NCBI GenBank assembly: GCA_937899645.1
Contig: CALCCD010000116.1
Span: 1-64,000, forward strand
Direction: 5' to 3'
Source of the DNA: an uncultured cyanobacterium
GTDB lineage: Bacteria > Cyanobacteriota > Cyanobacteriia > Cyanobacteriales > Geitlerinemataceae
Length of the DNA stretch: 64,000 nucleotides
The position numbers and the translations under genes were made by a program. Position 1 is the stretch's first letter; each line of letters begins with the position of its first letter. Shown here one piece after another: positions 1-9,300 of this stretch. The notes under the pieces were generated by a model. It was not told where the DNA came from and did not search any database. It was given only the letters and a program-made list of their open reading frames with translations.

Positions 1-410
1 ATAATGCGATAGCTAGTCTCGGTCGGATGTCCGATTTGGCAAGAGCATACCAATCTTCATTGCCTGACCTCGAGAAGATGATGGGTAATTCATCGCAGAT
101 AAATAATTCGATAGCTGGTCTCGGTCGGATGTCCGATTTGGCAAGAGCATACCAATCTTCATTGCCTGACCTCGAGAAGATGATGGGTAATTCATCGCAG
201 ATGAATAATGCGATAGCTAGTCTCGGTCGGATGTCCGATTTGGCAAGAGCATACCAATCGTCATTCCCTAACTTTGAGAAGCTGGCAGGGATTTCTTCAT
301 TACGTTCCAATCTAGATGAAGCCACAGATTCAGATTTTGACGATATCCAAACTATGGAAAATTCAGATAGCGGTCAAGACGATCCAAATTCTGATGTCGA
401 TCCCGAGTAG
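1..410 (+). CDS. 3' part of a tandem-repeat protein, truncated at the window start (34-aa units MSDLARAYQSSLPDLEKMMGNSSQ.NN.IA.LGR)
   Basis: Reading frame is open from base 3 through the first listed Met at 27. Near-identical 34-aa repeats are followed by an acidic C-terminus. Confidence 0.6.
   Translation, partial: NAIASLGRMSDLARAYQSSLPDLEKMMGNSSQINNSIAGLGRMSDLARAYQSSLPDLEKMMGNSSQMNNAIASLGRMSDLARAYQSSFPNFEKLAGISSLRSNLDEATDSDFDDIQTMENSDSGQDDPNSDVDPE
27..275 (+). repeat. 102-bp in-frame tandem repeat (two full units 27-128 and 129-230, plus a partial third; a preceding partial unit at 1-26)
   Basis: Units 27-128 and 129-230 differ at about 3 of 102 bases. Confidence 0.9.
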
Positions 411-780
411 CCAAGTAAGGAGACGACATCTCATGTGTTTAGAATTTCAGTAAAAAATGGATTTGAGTGTTGTTATCTCTACAGTACGACCACAATTATT
501 TAACTTGACCCGCTTGTGGACAGGGAAGCCAACACACAAATTAACGTACATGTACCAGCGGCACGTATTTCTACAACATGTGAGTTCATAAGACTGGAGT
601 TGCTGGCTTGGTCAATGCCACTCAATGTCCGAACTCTGAGGTGCAAAAGGTGATCACAGGATTAGCGAGCACCTTCTTATTTCGCTGCGCGAAGAAAGCT
701 GTAAGGTCGGTGACCGACCGTTTTGATGGCTGAGATGTATTCACGCTTGACTGGAGGCAGACGGTTCATCCAACCCGCAA

Positions 781-906
781 CTAAAACATATCCTTGCGCC
801 CGCGCAGCTTGGCAAACGCCCGCACCGGATCTTGAGTTTCGAGCAATCCCTGAATCGCCGGATCGTCCCAGCGCATAGACGGGTTCGCCTTCTTACTCCA
901 GGCCGA
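781..906 (-). pseudogene. C-terminal remnant of a small protein (SAWSKKANPSMRWDDPAIQGLLETQDPVRAFAKLRGRKDMF*)
   Basis: Protein-like 41-codon stretch ending in TAG, bounded upstream by an in-frame TAA and with no plausible start. Confidence 0.35.
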
Positions 907-923
907 TTAGCCGAACCGCGCCG

Positions 924-3900
924 CTAAATCGTCTCAAACGAGATCCGCGCTGCCACCTGCGTCACGTCGCTAACCCCTAGCACCACCGCACGCTGCTCTC
1001 CGCCGATCGCGATCGAAACACCGCCACCCAACGCCGCAAACGACACCGCACTCCGCTCGCCGTACAGCGCGATCGAATCCCGCGTCGCATCGAAATCCGC
1101 GATCGTACTCAGCCCCGTCGCTGGGTGAATCGCGAACGTATCCGCGCCGTATCCACCCAACAGCAGGTCATCGCCGCGATCGCCGCTCAGCCAGTCATCG
1201 CCCGCGCCGCCCATCAGCGTGTCGTTCTCCTGACCGCCGAACAGCGTATCGTCGCCCGCTTCACCCAGAATTAGGTCGCGACCGCGATTGCCGAACGCCA
1301 GGTCGTCGCCGTCGCCGCCGGATAGGCGATCGCCGCCGTCTTCGGTGTTCGTCACCCAGCCCGTGCCGCCGACCAGCGTATCGTCACCGCCGTGGGCGCA
1401 TAGGTCGTCACTGCCGCGATCGCCGATCAGGAAATCGTCGCCCGCCTCGCCCCAGAGTTCGTCATCGTCGCGACCGCCGTGGAGCGTATCGCCGCCCGCG
1501 CCGCCGATTAGCGAGTCGTTGCCGCGACTGCCGAGGATCAGATCGAAGCCGAAGCCGCCGCTCAGCAAGTCGTCGCCCGAGTCCGGGTTCGTCAGGCTGC
1601 TCGTACCACCGTCGAGCGTGTCGTTGCCGGTCTGCCCCGCGAGCGTATCGTTGCCGATGCCGCCCTGGAGGATGTCGTCGCCTGCGTTGCCACCGAGCCA
1701 GTCGCTGCCGTCCAGCCCGGCGAGGGTGTCGTCGCCGGTTCCGCCGTCGAGCGTGTCGTCGCCGCGATCGCCACTGAGGCCGTCGTCGCCCGCACCGCCC
1801 AGCAGCAGGTCGCGATCGCGCCCGCCCCAGATGCGATCGTCGGAGTCGCCGCCGGACAGCGTGTCGTTGGCCGCATTGCCGAACAGGAAGTCATCCTCCG
1901 CGCCGCCGTCGATCCAGTCTTCGCCCGCACCATTGGGGCCTTGCATATTGCGGTTGTCGCCAACGAGGGTGTCGCTGCCACGCTCGCCAAAGATGCGATC
2001 GCTGCCGCGATCGCCCCAGGCCAGATCGTCTTCCCGACCGCCGAACAGCCAGTCGTCTTCCTGGCCGCCGAACAGCGTATCGTCGCCTCGGTTGCCCGCC
2101 AGCACGTCGCGGCCCCGGTTGCCCGCCAGCCAGTCGCGATCGGTTTCCGGCGCTTCGAGGTCGCTGTCGTCGATGCCGTAGCCGAGGATAAAGTCCGTGC
2201 CGTCGTTGCCTTGCAGCGTGTCGCTACCACCAAAGCCGTAGAGGCGATCGCCGCTCGCTTCGCCGTCGAGATCGTTTGCCAGGTCGTTGCCGAACTCGCC
2301 GCGATCGGTCTCCGGCATCACGAACTCGGGCAGCGCGATCGTCAAGTCGAGCGGCGCGATCGTCGGTGCGGACGGGCAGAAGTCCGAGGGCGTAAAGCTT
2401 GCTGCCGAAGCGTCGTAGATAAAGCCCGCGCTGCCGCTGCCGCCCAGGCTCGGATTGTCCAGACGCCGAATCAGGCCGTCAACGGTCACGCCAGGGTCGA
2501 TTTCGTTAAACGGCGTGCTGGTGTCGATCGTCACCGGAACTTCCGTTGGCAGGCTGGCGATCGGCGTCGGAGTGGGGGTCGAGGTTGGCGTCGGGGTTGG
2601 CGTCGGAGTGGGAGTCGGAACCGGCGTTGGAGTGGGGGTCGGAACCGGCGTGGGAACCGGCGTCGGCGTCAAACCACCGCTCAGAATATTGGTCGTGTCT
2701 TCGGCGGTGTTGTTCGCCAGGTTTGAGTCGATGTAGCCCTGGGTCGGCAGCGCCACTGTGGCCGTCGTCGTCAGGACGCCCGTGGCCGTCTCGCTCAGCG
2801 TGCCTTGAACTTGGTAAGTAACGGTCGAGTTTGGCGCGATCGTAAAGGTGTCGTCGATATCTGCCGTCGTGCCCACTGCTGCCGACGAACCGTTGGGGTT
2901 AAATCGCTCCCAGGTCACACCCGCCAGCGCGTCCGGCCACAGCTCCTCGACCGTGATGCCCTGAACGGTTAGGCTGCTGGGGTTTGTAACGGCGATCGTG
3001 TAGCTCGTCGTTTGACCGGGGGCAATCTCCGCCAGGTTGTCCGTTTGGGTGATGCTCAAATCGACATCTCCCGGCAGAACGGCCGTATCGTCTTGGCCCT
3101 GGAAGTCGTTCGGCGTCGTCGGGTCGGGCGTAATTGGCGTGAAGCCCGACGGCAGATCGACCAAGACCGTGTTGGTCAGCTTGCTGTTAACGCCATTGTT
3201 ATAAGCACGGGGCGTCACCAGGCCGCTGATCGTGTAAGTCACCGTCGCGCCGATGCCCAGGTCTACCGTCGAGAACACCGAACCCGTGCCGCTCTGGGAG
3301 TCGGTTCCGAAGCTGCCCGTACCGGTCGTGAACTCGGCGCTCCAGGTCACGTCGTCGAGACCAGTCGAGACGTTGTCGGTAATCTCGACGCCTTCGATCG
3401 AGAAGGGGATATACGGAGCGGCAACGGTGTCCGGATTCGTGACCGTGATGGTGTAGGTAATGACTTCGCCAACGCGGATGCTGTCGGCATCGTCCGTTTT
3501 GGTGACGTTGAGGTCGAGCTGCGGGATCGCAACGGGGAAGGACGCGAGATCGCTCACGGCCTTGCCGACTTTTCCGACTGCCGTGGCATCGAGGGTCGTG
3601 CCGTTGCCGTTGTTAACGTCGGCGATGCCGATGCGGTAGAGCGTCGTGTCGTCGGTTCTGTTACCGTCGTCGTCCTTGACGACTTCGGTGATGTAGAGGT
3701 CGCCATCGTCGCCGAGCCCGAGGCTACCGCCGCCCAATGCCGATAGCGTTTCGCCGCTGCCGGAATCGACGATCGAGCCGAGGAGCTGTGCGGCTGCCGT
3801 CGGAGGAGTGGTACTGGCGTTAACGCCGCCGAGATCGACGCTGTACAGCTCGTATTGATTGATGTCGTCGTTCGGATCGTTTTCGTCCCCTTCAGAAAAG

Positions 3901-5180
3901 AACGTCCGCACGATGTACAGCAGGTCGGGATCGGTGGGCGAGAAAGCGATGTCGCCGCCGCCGCCCGTGGGAAAAATCGTGCCGTTAAATTCAATTTTGG
4001 CAACGCGATCGAGGCTGGAGTCGCCCGGGTCTATCTCGTAAAGGTAGGCGTTAGACGTGCTGTTCTTGGGCAGGTTTGGCAGCGTGTAGAGTTTGCCGTC
4101 GTTGCCCGAGCCGAGCCGCGTGAAAAATCCTTGCGCGTCGCCGCTCGGGTCGGTGGCGGGAAAGTCGCGGGTGATGGCGGGCAGCGAGGTTCCGACACTA
4201 TCGCCCGGATTCCACTGACCGAAGTTCACGTTGCCGCTCGAGCCGCCGCCGCTGTAGTAGAGCGTGCCGGGATTGCCGAAGGTACGGGCCAAACCGACCA
4301 CGCGACCGAACGGCAGACTCGAGGTTTTGAGAGCGCTCGCGCCGGTGGTCAGGTCGATCGTAAAGATTTCGCCGCCGGATCCCGAGCCGTAGAGCAGGTT
4401 CGGCGGTGCGAAGCTGTGGGCAAAGCGATCGAGGCGATCGAGGCAGAACGCCTGGGCGATCGGAGCGATCGCCGCTTGGCCGGTGAGGTTCGTTAGCCCC
4501 GCCCGATCCCAGCGCAGGTCGAGCGACCAGCGGCCACCGGCACTGGTTGCGCCGACTCGGTGGCTGGCAGCGAACACCGGACGCCCGAAGATCGCGCTCA
4601 GTTGCGAAATTGACTGGAGGCCGGTCGAGCCCGCCGCAAACTCGCAGCCGTAAACCGCGATCGCCGCGTCCTCATGCAAGCGTTCGGCCCCGATCGCCAG
4701 CCGCATCGCACCGTTTGCAATCGTGGCGAGATCCAGCGGAGATCGCCCCAGCCAGAGCCGGCCCGGCTCGCCGTGACCGATTAAGTGAACGGCTCTGTAA
4801 GCGCCACGATCGGCGGTCTCGACCGCGCGCGCAAGCGCGTCTAGGCCGTCTCGATCGCGTTCTACGACGACGATACGCGCGTTCGGGTGCGCCGCTTCAC
4901 GGAGAATGGCACGATCGGTGATGCGTCCGTCGAGCAGAACCAGCAGCGGCGAGTTTTCGGCGCGCTGGGACGGAGTACGTTCGGACGGGGACAGGGCGAT
5001 CGACATGTGATGGCGGGGATGTAATGCAACTGGTCGTGCGATCTCGGGCTGGCATGATTCGCTCCCCTCCACGCTCGTTCCGGGCGATCGGGCAAAATCG
5101 TAAACGCACCCGTCGGTCCCACTGAGAATGTAGTTGAGCCGCGAAGTCGGCCAGAAATGCAAGTTTCGTATTACGTACAA
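924..5180 (-). CDS. Large secreted/surface protein: N-terminal DUF4347 domain, YncE/propeller-like region, DUF11-type repeats, Pro-Thr linker, C-terminal RTX (GGxGxDxL) calcium-binding repeats
   Basis: N-terminal 'LLVLLDGRITDRA...HLIGHGEPGRLWLG...AVYGCEFAAG' is DUF4347-like. 'VTKTDDADSIRVGEVITYTITVTNP' is DUF11-like. A PTPTP linker and many GGxGDD repeats follow. A more internal Met (MSIALSPSERTPSQ, near 5006) may be the true start. Confidence 0.85.
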   Translation of the reverse strand: MYVIRNLHFWPTSRLNYILSGTDGCVYDFARSPGTSVEGSESCQPEIARPVALHPRHHMSIALSPSERTPSQRAENSPLLVLLDGRITDRAILREAAHPNARIVVVERDRDGLDALARAVETADRGAYRAVHLIGHGEPGRLWLGRSPLDLATIANGAMRLAIGAERLHEDAAIAVYGCEFAAGSTGLQSISQLSAIFGRPVFAASHRVGATSAGGRWSLDLRWDRAGLTNLTGQAAIAPIAQAFCLDRLDRFAHSFAPPNLLYGSGSGGEIFTIDLTTGASALKTSSLPFGRVVGLARTFGNPGTLYYSGGGSSGNVNFGQWNPGDSVGTSLPAITRDFPATDPSGDAQGFFTRLGSGNDGKLYTLPNLPKNSTSNAYLYEIDPGDSSLDRVAKIEFNGTIFPTGGGGDIAFSPTDPDLLYIVRTFFSEGDENDPNDDINQYELYSVDLGGVNASTTPPTAAAQLLGSIVDSGSGETLSALGGGSLGLGDDGDLYITEVVKDDDGNRTDDTTLYRIGIADVNNGNGTTLDATAVGKVGKAVSDLASFPVAIPQLDLNVTKTDDADSIRVGEVITYTITVTNPDTVAAPYIPFSIEGVEITDNVSTGLDDVTWSAEFTTGTGSFGTDSQSGTGSVFSTVDLGIGATVTYTISGLVTPRAYNNGVNSKLTNTVLVDLPSGFTPITPDPTTPNDFQGQDDTAVLPGDVDLSITQTDNLAEIAPGQTTSYTIAVTNPSSLTVQGITVEELWPDALAGVTWERFNPNGSSAAVGTTADIDDTFTIAPNSTVTYQVQGTLSETATGVLTTTATVALPTQGYIDSNLANNTAEDTTNILSGGLTPTPVPTPVPTPTPTPVPTPTPTPTPTPTSTPTPTPIASLPTEVPVTIDTSTPFNEIDPGVTVDGLIRRLDNPSLGGSGSAGFIYDASAASFTPSDFCPSAPTIAPLDLTIALPEFVMPETDRGEFGNDLANDLDGEASGDRLYGFGGSDTLQGNDGTDFILGYGIDDSDLEAPETDRDWLAGNRGRDVLAGNRGDDTLFGGQEDDWLFGGREDDLAWGDRGSDRIFGERGSDTLVGDNRNMQGPNGAGEDWIDGGAEDDFLFGNAANDTLSGGDSDDRIWGGRDRDLLLGGAGDDGLSGDRGDDTLDGGTGDDTLAGLDGSDWLGGNAGDDILQGGIGNDTLAGQTGNDTLDGGTSSLTNPDSGDDLLSGGFGFDLILGSRGNDSLIGGAGGDTLHGGRDDDELWGEAGDDFLIGDRGSDDLCAHGGDDTLVGGTGWVTNTEDGGDRLSGGDGDDLAFGNRGRDLILGEAGDDTLFGGQENDTLMGGAGDDWLSGDRGDDLLLGGYGADTFAIHPATGLSTIADFDATRDSIALYGERSAVSFAALGGGVSIAIGGEQRAVVLGVSDVTQVAARISFETI

Positions 5181-5503
5181 TTCGGGGCCGCCTCCGGAAG
5201 AAAATCATGCGATCGACAGCGCTCTCACGCAGTCCTCTGGGCAGAGGTGGTGTGCGAAATTGCGGAATCCCCGCCACGCGGGCGTTGGTATACTTGCCGC
5301 AATACATGGGGACGCCAGAGACAAACGCACCGCACTGCTACGTGCTTCTGAATGCGTGCTGGCTCTGTGGCTCTACTCGTTCGGGCCTTACTCGCCCGAT
5401 TGACCGGCTCGAGCGGCTGTCGGCCTAACCGATCGACCCGCCCGACTGGCCCCGAATTATCGATCTCCCGACTGGCCCGCCGATCGCCCTCCCCCGATTT
5501 CCC

Positions 5504-6439
5504 ATGACCCAATACGTGTGGCAAACGATCGCCGGTAGCAGCGCGCTCGTCCCCCCCGGCAGCATCCGAGGCGTTATCCACTTCCTCGGCGGCGCTTTCG
5601 TGGCAACTGCGCCTCAGGTCACCTACCGGCTGCTGCTCGAATATCTGGCCGATCGCGGCTTTGCGATCGTCGCCACCCCGTTTTTTAACAACACCCTCGA
5701 CCACGGCGAGATCGCCAAGGCCACCCTCAACAGCTTCGAGCAGGCCCTGGCACGGCTGCGCGGCAACGGCCAGCTCGGGCCGGGCTATCTGCCGGTATAC
5801 GGCCTCGGCCACAGCATGGGCTGCAAGCTCCACTTGCTGATCGCCAGCCTGTTCGAGGTCGATCGCGCCGGGAATATTTTTCTGGCCTACAACAACTTTC
5901 CCGCCAAGCGCTCGGTTCCCTTCCTAGAGCGCGTCAGCGACGGTCTCTCCGACCCGCTTGCCCGGTTGCGCGAGGCCGCCCGCGACGCGATCGCCGAGAC
6001 TCGGCTCGCCGACAACGTCCCCGCCGACTGGAAAGCTGGCCTGAGCGGCCTCAAAGACGGCCTCAAAGACGGCCTCAAGCAAATCGACCCCAACGCGATC
6101 GAGTTCGTCCCCAGCCCTGCCGAAACCCTCGAGATCGTCGCCGCCGACTACCCGGTACGCCGCAACCTGCTGCTGCGCTTCCGCGATGACGAGATCGACC
6201 AAACCCTGACTTTGCGCAAGCTGCTCGTTCAAAAGTTCGGCCAGCTCGTCTCTTACCGCACCCTCAACGGCAACCACCTCACCCCCGTCGGCCAGGATCT
6301 TCGCTGGACGGTCGGCGAGAGCTTTTCGCCCCTCGATGCGGTCGGCCAGTGGATGCGTCAGGGCGTCTATCAAGATCTCGACGATCTCAAGCGCGAGGTC
6401 GCCCGCTGGCTCGACCCGACGGCGACGGGCCTGCAATAG
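5504..6439 (+). CDS. DUF1350 family protein (alpha/beta-hydrolase-like)
   Basis: 311 aa; 'GVIHFLGGAFVATAPQVTYRLLLEYLADRGFAIVATPFFNNTLDHGEIA...YGLGHSMGCKLHLL' is typical of the family. Confidence 0.85.
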   Translation: MTQYVWQTIAGSSALVPPGSIRGVIHFLGGAFVATAPQVTYRLLLEYLADRGFAIVATPFFNNTLDHGEIAKATLNSFEQALARLRGNGQLGPGYLPVYGLGHSMGCKLHLLIASLFEVDRAGNIFLAYNNFPAKRSVPFLERVSDGLSDPLARLREAARDAIAETRLADNVPADWKAGLSGLKDGLKDGLKQIDPNAIEFVPSPAETLEIVAADYPVRRNLLLRFRDDEIDQTLTLRKLLVQKFGQLVSYRTLNGNHLTPVGQDLRWTVGESFSPLDAVGQWMRQGVYQDLDDLKREVARWLDPTATGLQ

Positions 6440-6767
6440 CAGGCTACAGTCCATGTCTGCCAGCCAGCGCCCACCGACCAGCGCGCCTATCAGACAGAAT
6501 TCACCGGCCAGCTCGGCACAAATATTGGCCGCAAACTTTTAATCTGAAATATAGCGAAACTTAATCTTCGGTTAACCGGGTGAGTCCGCGAAAGGCAGCC
6601 CCAGCTCCGATAATGTTGACGGCCATTGAAGCCGATCGCTGCGATATCGCGCCCTGCCGCGCCGCACAGCGAGATCGTTCGGGCCGCGCCGTCGCGCCAG
6701 AGACTTACAAACTGTCGATCGAGAGGCGCTCGCCTTCCCCGCCCCCCCCAACAACACTTCTTCGACC

Positions 6768-7523
6768 ATGCTTGCCATTGATGTCAGTACCCCGCAGACG
6801 CCAGCCGACTTCGGCCAGCCGAAGCGCGTTCTCGTCGTCGAAGACGAAGAACTCATCCGCGAGATGGTGGCGCTCGCGCTGCAAGATGAGGGGTACAGCG
6901 TTTCCTGTGTCGATAACGGTCGCGATGCCTTGGCTTGCCTGACGGGGAGACGTGCCGAGGGTGACGATCGCGCCTTCGACTTGATCGTCCTCGACATCAT
7001 GCTGCCCCATATCAACGGCCTCGATCTGTGCCGGGTGCTGCGCCAACAAGGCAACCCGATTCCCATCCTCGTGCTCAGCGCCAAGGCGAGCGAAACCGAT
7101 CGCGTGCTCGGCCTGGAGGTCGGCGCGGACGACTATCTCTGCAAGCCGTTCGGGATGCGGGAGCTAATCGCGCGCTGTCGGGCGCTGCTGCGTCGCGCGC
7201 GCACCGATCGGGAGCAAAATACGCCGGAAGTGTTCGCCTTCGAGGGCATCGAGCTGTACCCGCAGCAGTGTCGCGTCGTCGTACGCGGCGAAGAGGTCAA
7301 CCTCGCACCCAAAGAGTTCCGCCTGCTGGAGCTGTTCGTCCAGTCGCCGCGCCGGGTTTGGTCGCGCGAGCAGCTCCTCGATCGCATCTGGGGCTTTGAC
7401 TTCGTCGGCGACAGCAAGACTGTAGACGTTCACATCCGCTGGCTGCGTGAAAAAATCGAAATCGACCCCAGCCGCCCGCAGTACATCGTCACCATACGCG
7501 GCTTCGGCTACCGTCTCGGTTGA
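6768..7523 (+). CDS. sphR: OmpR/PhoB-family response regulator, probable phosphate regulator SphR
   Basis: Receiver domain (VVEDEELIREMV, DLIVLDIMLP, LSAKA) plus winged helix; directly followed by a histidine kinase and phoU. Confidence 0.8.
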   Translation: MLAIDVSTPQTPADFGQPKRVLVVEDEELIREMVALALQDEGYSVSCVDNGRDALACLTGRRAEGDDRAFDLIVLDIMLPHINGLDLCRVLRQQGNPIPILVLSAKASETDRVLGLEVGADDYLCKPFGMRELIARCRALLRRARTDREQNTPEVFAFEGIELYPQQCRVVVRGEEVNLAPKEFRLLELFVQSPRRVWSREQLLDRIWGFDFVGDSKTVDVHIRWLREKIEIDPSRPQYIVTIRGFGYRLG

Positions 7524-7572
7524 GGCCCACCTCGAGCGCGCCTTACAATAAAGCTTCTCCCAGTAAAACTGT

Positions 7573-9015
7573 ATGCGGGAATTTCTCTTCCTCTGCGCTG
7601 GGTTGGGTCTTGGGATGGCGATCGCGGGCTTGCAGCGCTTGAAAACCGAGCGCGCGCTCGCGCGAATCCATACGTCCTTTCCTGCCGACATTAAAGATAC
7701 GCCCCTCCCGCCCATCTGGAAGCTGCGGCGCGGCGTCAACTGGCTGAGCGAAAGCAACGAACGGCTGAATTTGGAGGCCGATTGCTGGAAGTCGGCGACC
7801 CTGTCTGCGCCGATCGGCTACCTCCAAGTAGACAGCGACAACTATCTGAAGCGATCGAATGCCGTGGCTCGCGAGCTGCTGGGGCTGACGCCGAGCGCGA
7901 TCGCGACGCCGCGCCTGTTGCTCGAACTCGTGCGCTCTTACGAACTCGATCGGCTGATTGAAAAAACGCGCAGAACCCAAGTCCCCCAAACCCGCTACTG
8001 GACGTTCCACCCCACCAGCGATAACGTTTCGGAGATCGAACGCAGCCAGCCTTTCGCCCTCTGCGGTCGCGGCTTCGTGCTGCCGAACGGGCATATCGGC
8101 GTCTGGCTGGAAAACCAGCAGGAGCTGGCCGACTTACGCGCCTCGCGCAACCGCTGGGTCTGCGATCTGGCTCACGAGTTGCGCACGCCGCTGACCTCGA
8201 TCAAGCTCGTATCCGAAACCCTAGAGCAGCGCCTCGACGGCACGATGCGCGCCTGGATCGTCCGATCGATCTCCGAGACCGATCGCCTGATCGCCCTCGT
8301 CCAGGACTGGCTCGACCTAACCAAGCTGGAAACCGATCGTCACCTCGATCGCGAACTGGTGCGAATCCCCGAGCTGGTTGCCGACGTCTGGGCGATCCTA
8401 GAGCCGATCGCCCAGCGACGCGATATCGGCCTCGATTTTTCCGACTGCGGCCCGCTGAGCGTCTCGTGCAATCGCGATCGCATGTTTCGGGTGTTCCTGA
8501 ATCTGCTCGATAACGCGTTGCAGTACAGCCCCGACGGCGCGACCATCGCCGTGACCGTTTCGGCTCGCAGCCCCGAGGATAATCGCCCTGAGAATGGCCT
8601 TACCCAGAATGGCCGTACCCAGAATGGCCTTACCGAAGCGGCGATCGTGGCTCCGAACCAGGCTGGGCTCGCGGACGGTTCGGGGTCGCTGGCCTCAGAT
8701 GCGCCGCCCGCCACACTCAAGCACCCCTCCGGCTGCATCACCGTCGATATTCTCGACGCCGGGCCGGGCTTCCAACCCGTCGATCTACCTCGCATTTTCG
8801 AGCGGATGTATCGCGGCGATCGATCGCGTGCCCGAACCGTCGGTGACGATGGCGTCGCTCCCCGACACACTAGCGGCAGCGGCCTCGGGCTGGCGATCGC
8901 CGAGCAGATCGTCCGCGCCCACGACGGCACGATCGTCGCGCGCAACCGACCCGAACGTCCCGGCGCGTGGCTCCAGGTGAGTTTGCCGATGTCCGCCGAC
9001 GCACCGCCGAGCTAG
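7573..9015 (+). CDS. sphS: Sensor histidine kinase, probable SphS
   Basis: N-terminal hydrophobic segment, PAS-like region, H-box 'CDLAHELRTPLTSIKLV', N/G boxes 'NLLDNALQYSPDG', 'DAGPGF', 'GSGLGLAIAEQIV'; located between sphR and phoU. Confidence 0.85.
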   Translation: MREFLFLCAGLGLGMAIAGLQRLKTERALARIHTSFPADIKDTPLPPIWKLRRGVNWLSESNERLNLEADCWKSATLSAPIGYLQVDSDNYLKRSNAVARELLGLTPSAIATPRLLLELVRSYELDRLIEKTRRTQVPQTRYWTFHPTSDNVSEIERSQPFALCGRGFVLPNGHIGVWLENQQELADLRASRNRWVCDLAHELRTPLTSIKLVSETLEQRLDGTMRAWIVRSISETDRLIALVQDWLDLTKLETDRHLDRELVRIPELVADVWAILEPIAQRRDIGLDFSDCGPLSVSCNRDRMFRVFLNLLDNALQYSPDGATIAVTVSARSPEDNRPENGLTQNGRTQNGLTEAAIVAPNQAGLADGSGSLASDAPPATLKHPSGCITVDILDAGPGFQPVDLPRIFERMYRGDRSRARTVGDDGVAPRHTSGSGLGLAIAEQIVRAHDGTIVARNRPERPGAWLQVSLPMSADAPPS

Positions 9016-9256
9016 TGCGGTCTTTCTCCGGCATCTCGTCAAACCCGATCGAGAACGACGCGGCCCAGCGATCGAGCCTGTTGGCCTCGTGCCCAGCGCT
9101 CGCGATCCCGGTTCCAAAACGGTTTAAGAGTGGATTAAATGTTGCGACGGTAGCAGACCTTCCCGCAACGACCCCGTAAAAATTTAGGCACGACACATCT
9201 GTAAACGTTTACAAACGTGGCCGCGACAGATCATTCTAGATAGGCGAGCTGATTTT

Positions 9257-9300
9257 TAGCGCATGTCATCAATTAGCGCCAGCCTCTTTGCGGAGTAAGC
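9257..9300. mobile_element. Partial or degenerate MITE end (copy A)
   Basis: TAGCGCATGTCATCAATTAGCGCCAGCCTCTTTGCGG vs copy C TAGGGCGTGTCATCAATTAGCGCTAGACCCCTTGCGG; the right end is not clearly recognisable. Confidence 0.55.

Noticed and set aside
1-410. CRISPR-like array interpretation of the regular repeats
   Set aside because: Units are contiguous 102-bp coding repeats with no variable spacers; no cas genes in the window.
546-555. GTACATGTAC palindrome as a LexA box
   Set aside because: Spacing does not fit the cyanobacterial LexA consensus and there is no adjacent gene start.
2563-2675. GV/GTG-rich repeat that might be read as a separate collagen-like or minisatellite locus
   Set aside because: It is the DNA of the Pro-Thr linker of the 924-5180 protein.
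1288-2726. Plus-strand Ser/Pro- and Ala/Val-rich ORFs opposite the RTX repeats
   Set aside because: Low-complexity antisense translations of the GGxGxDxL repeat DNA.
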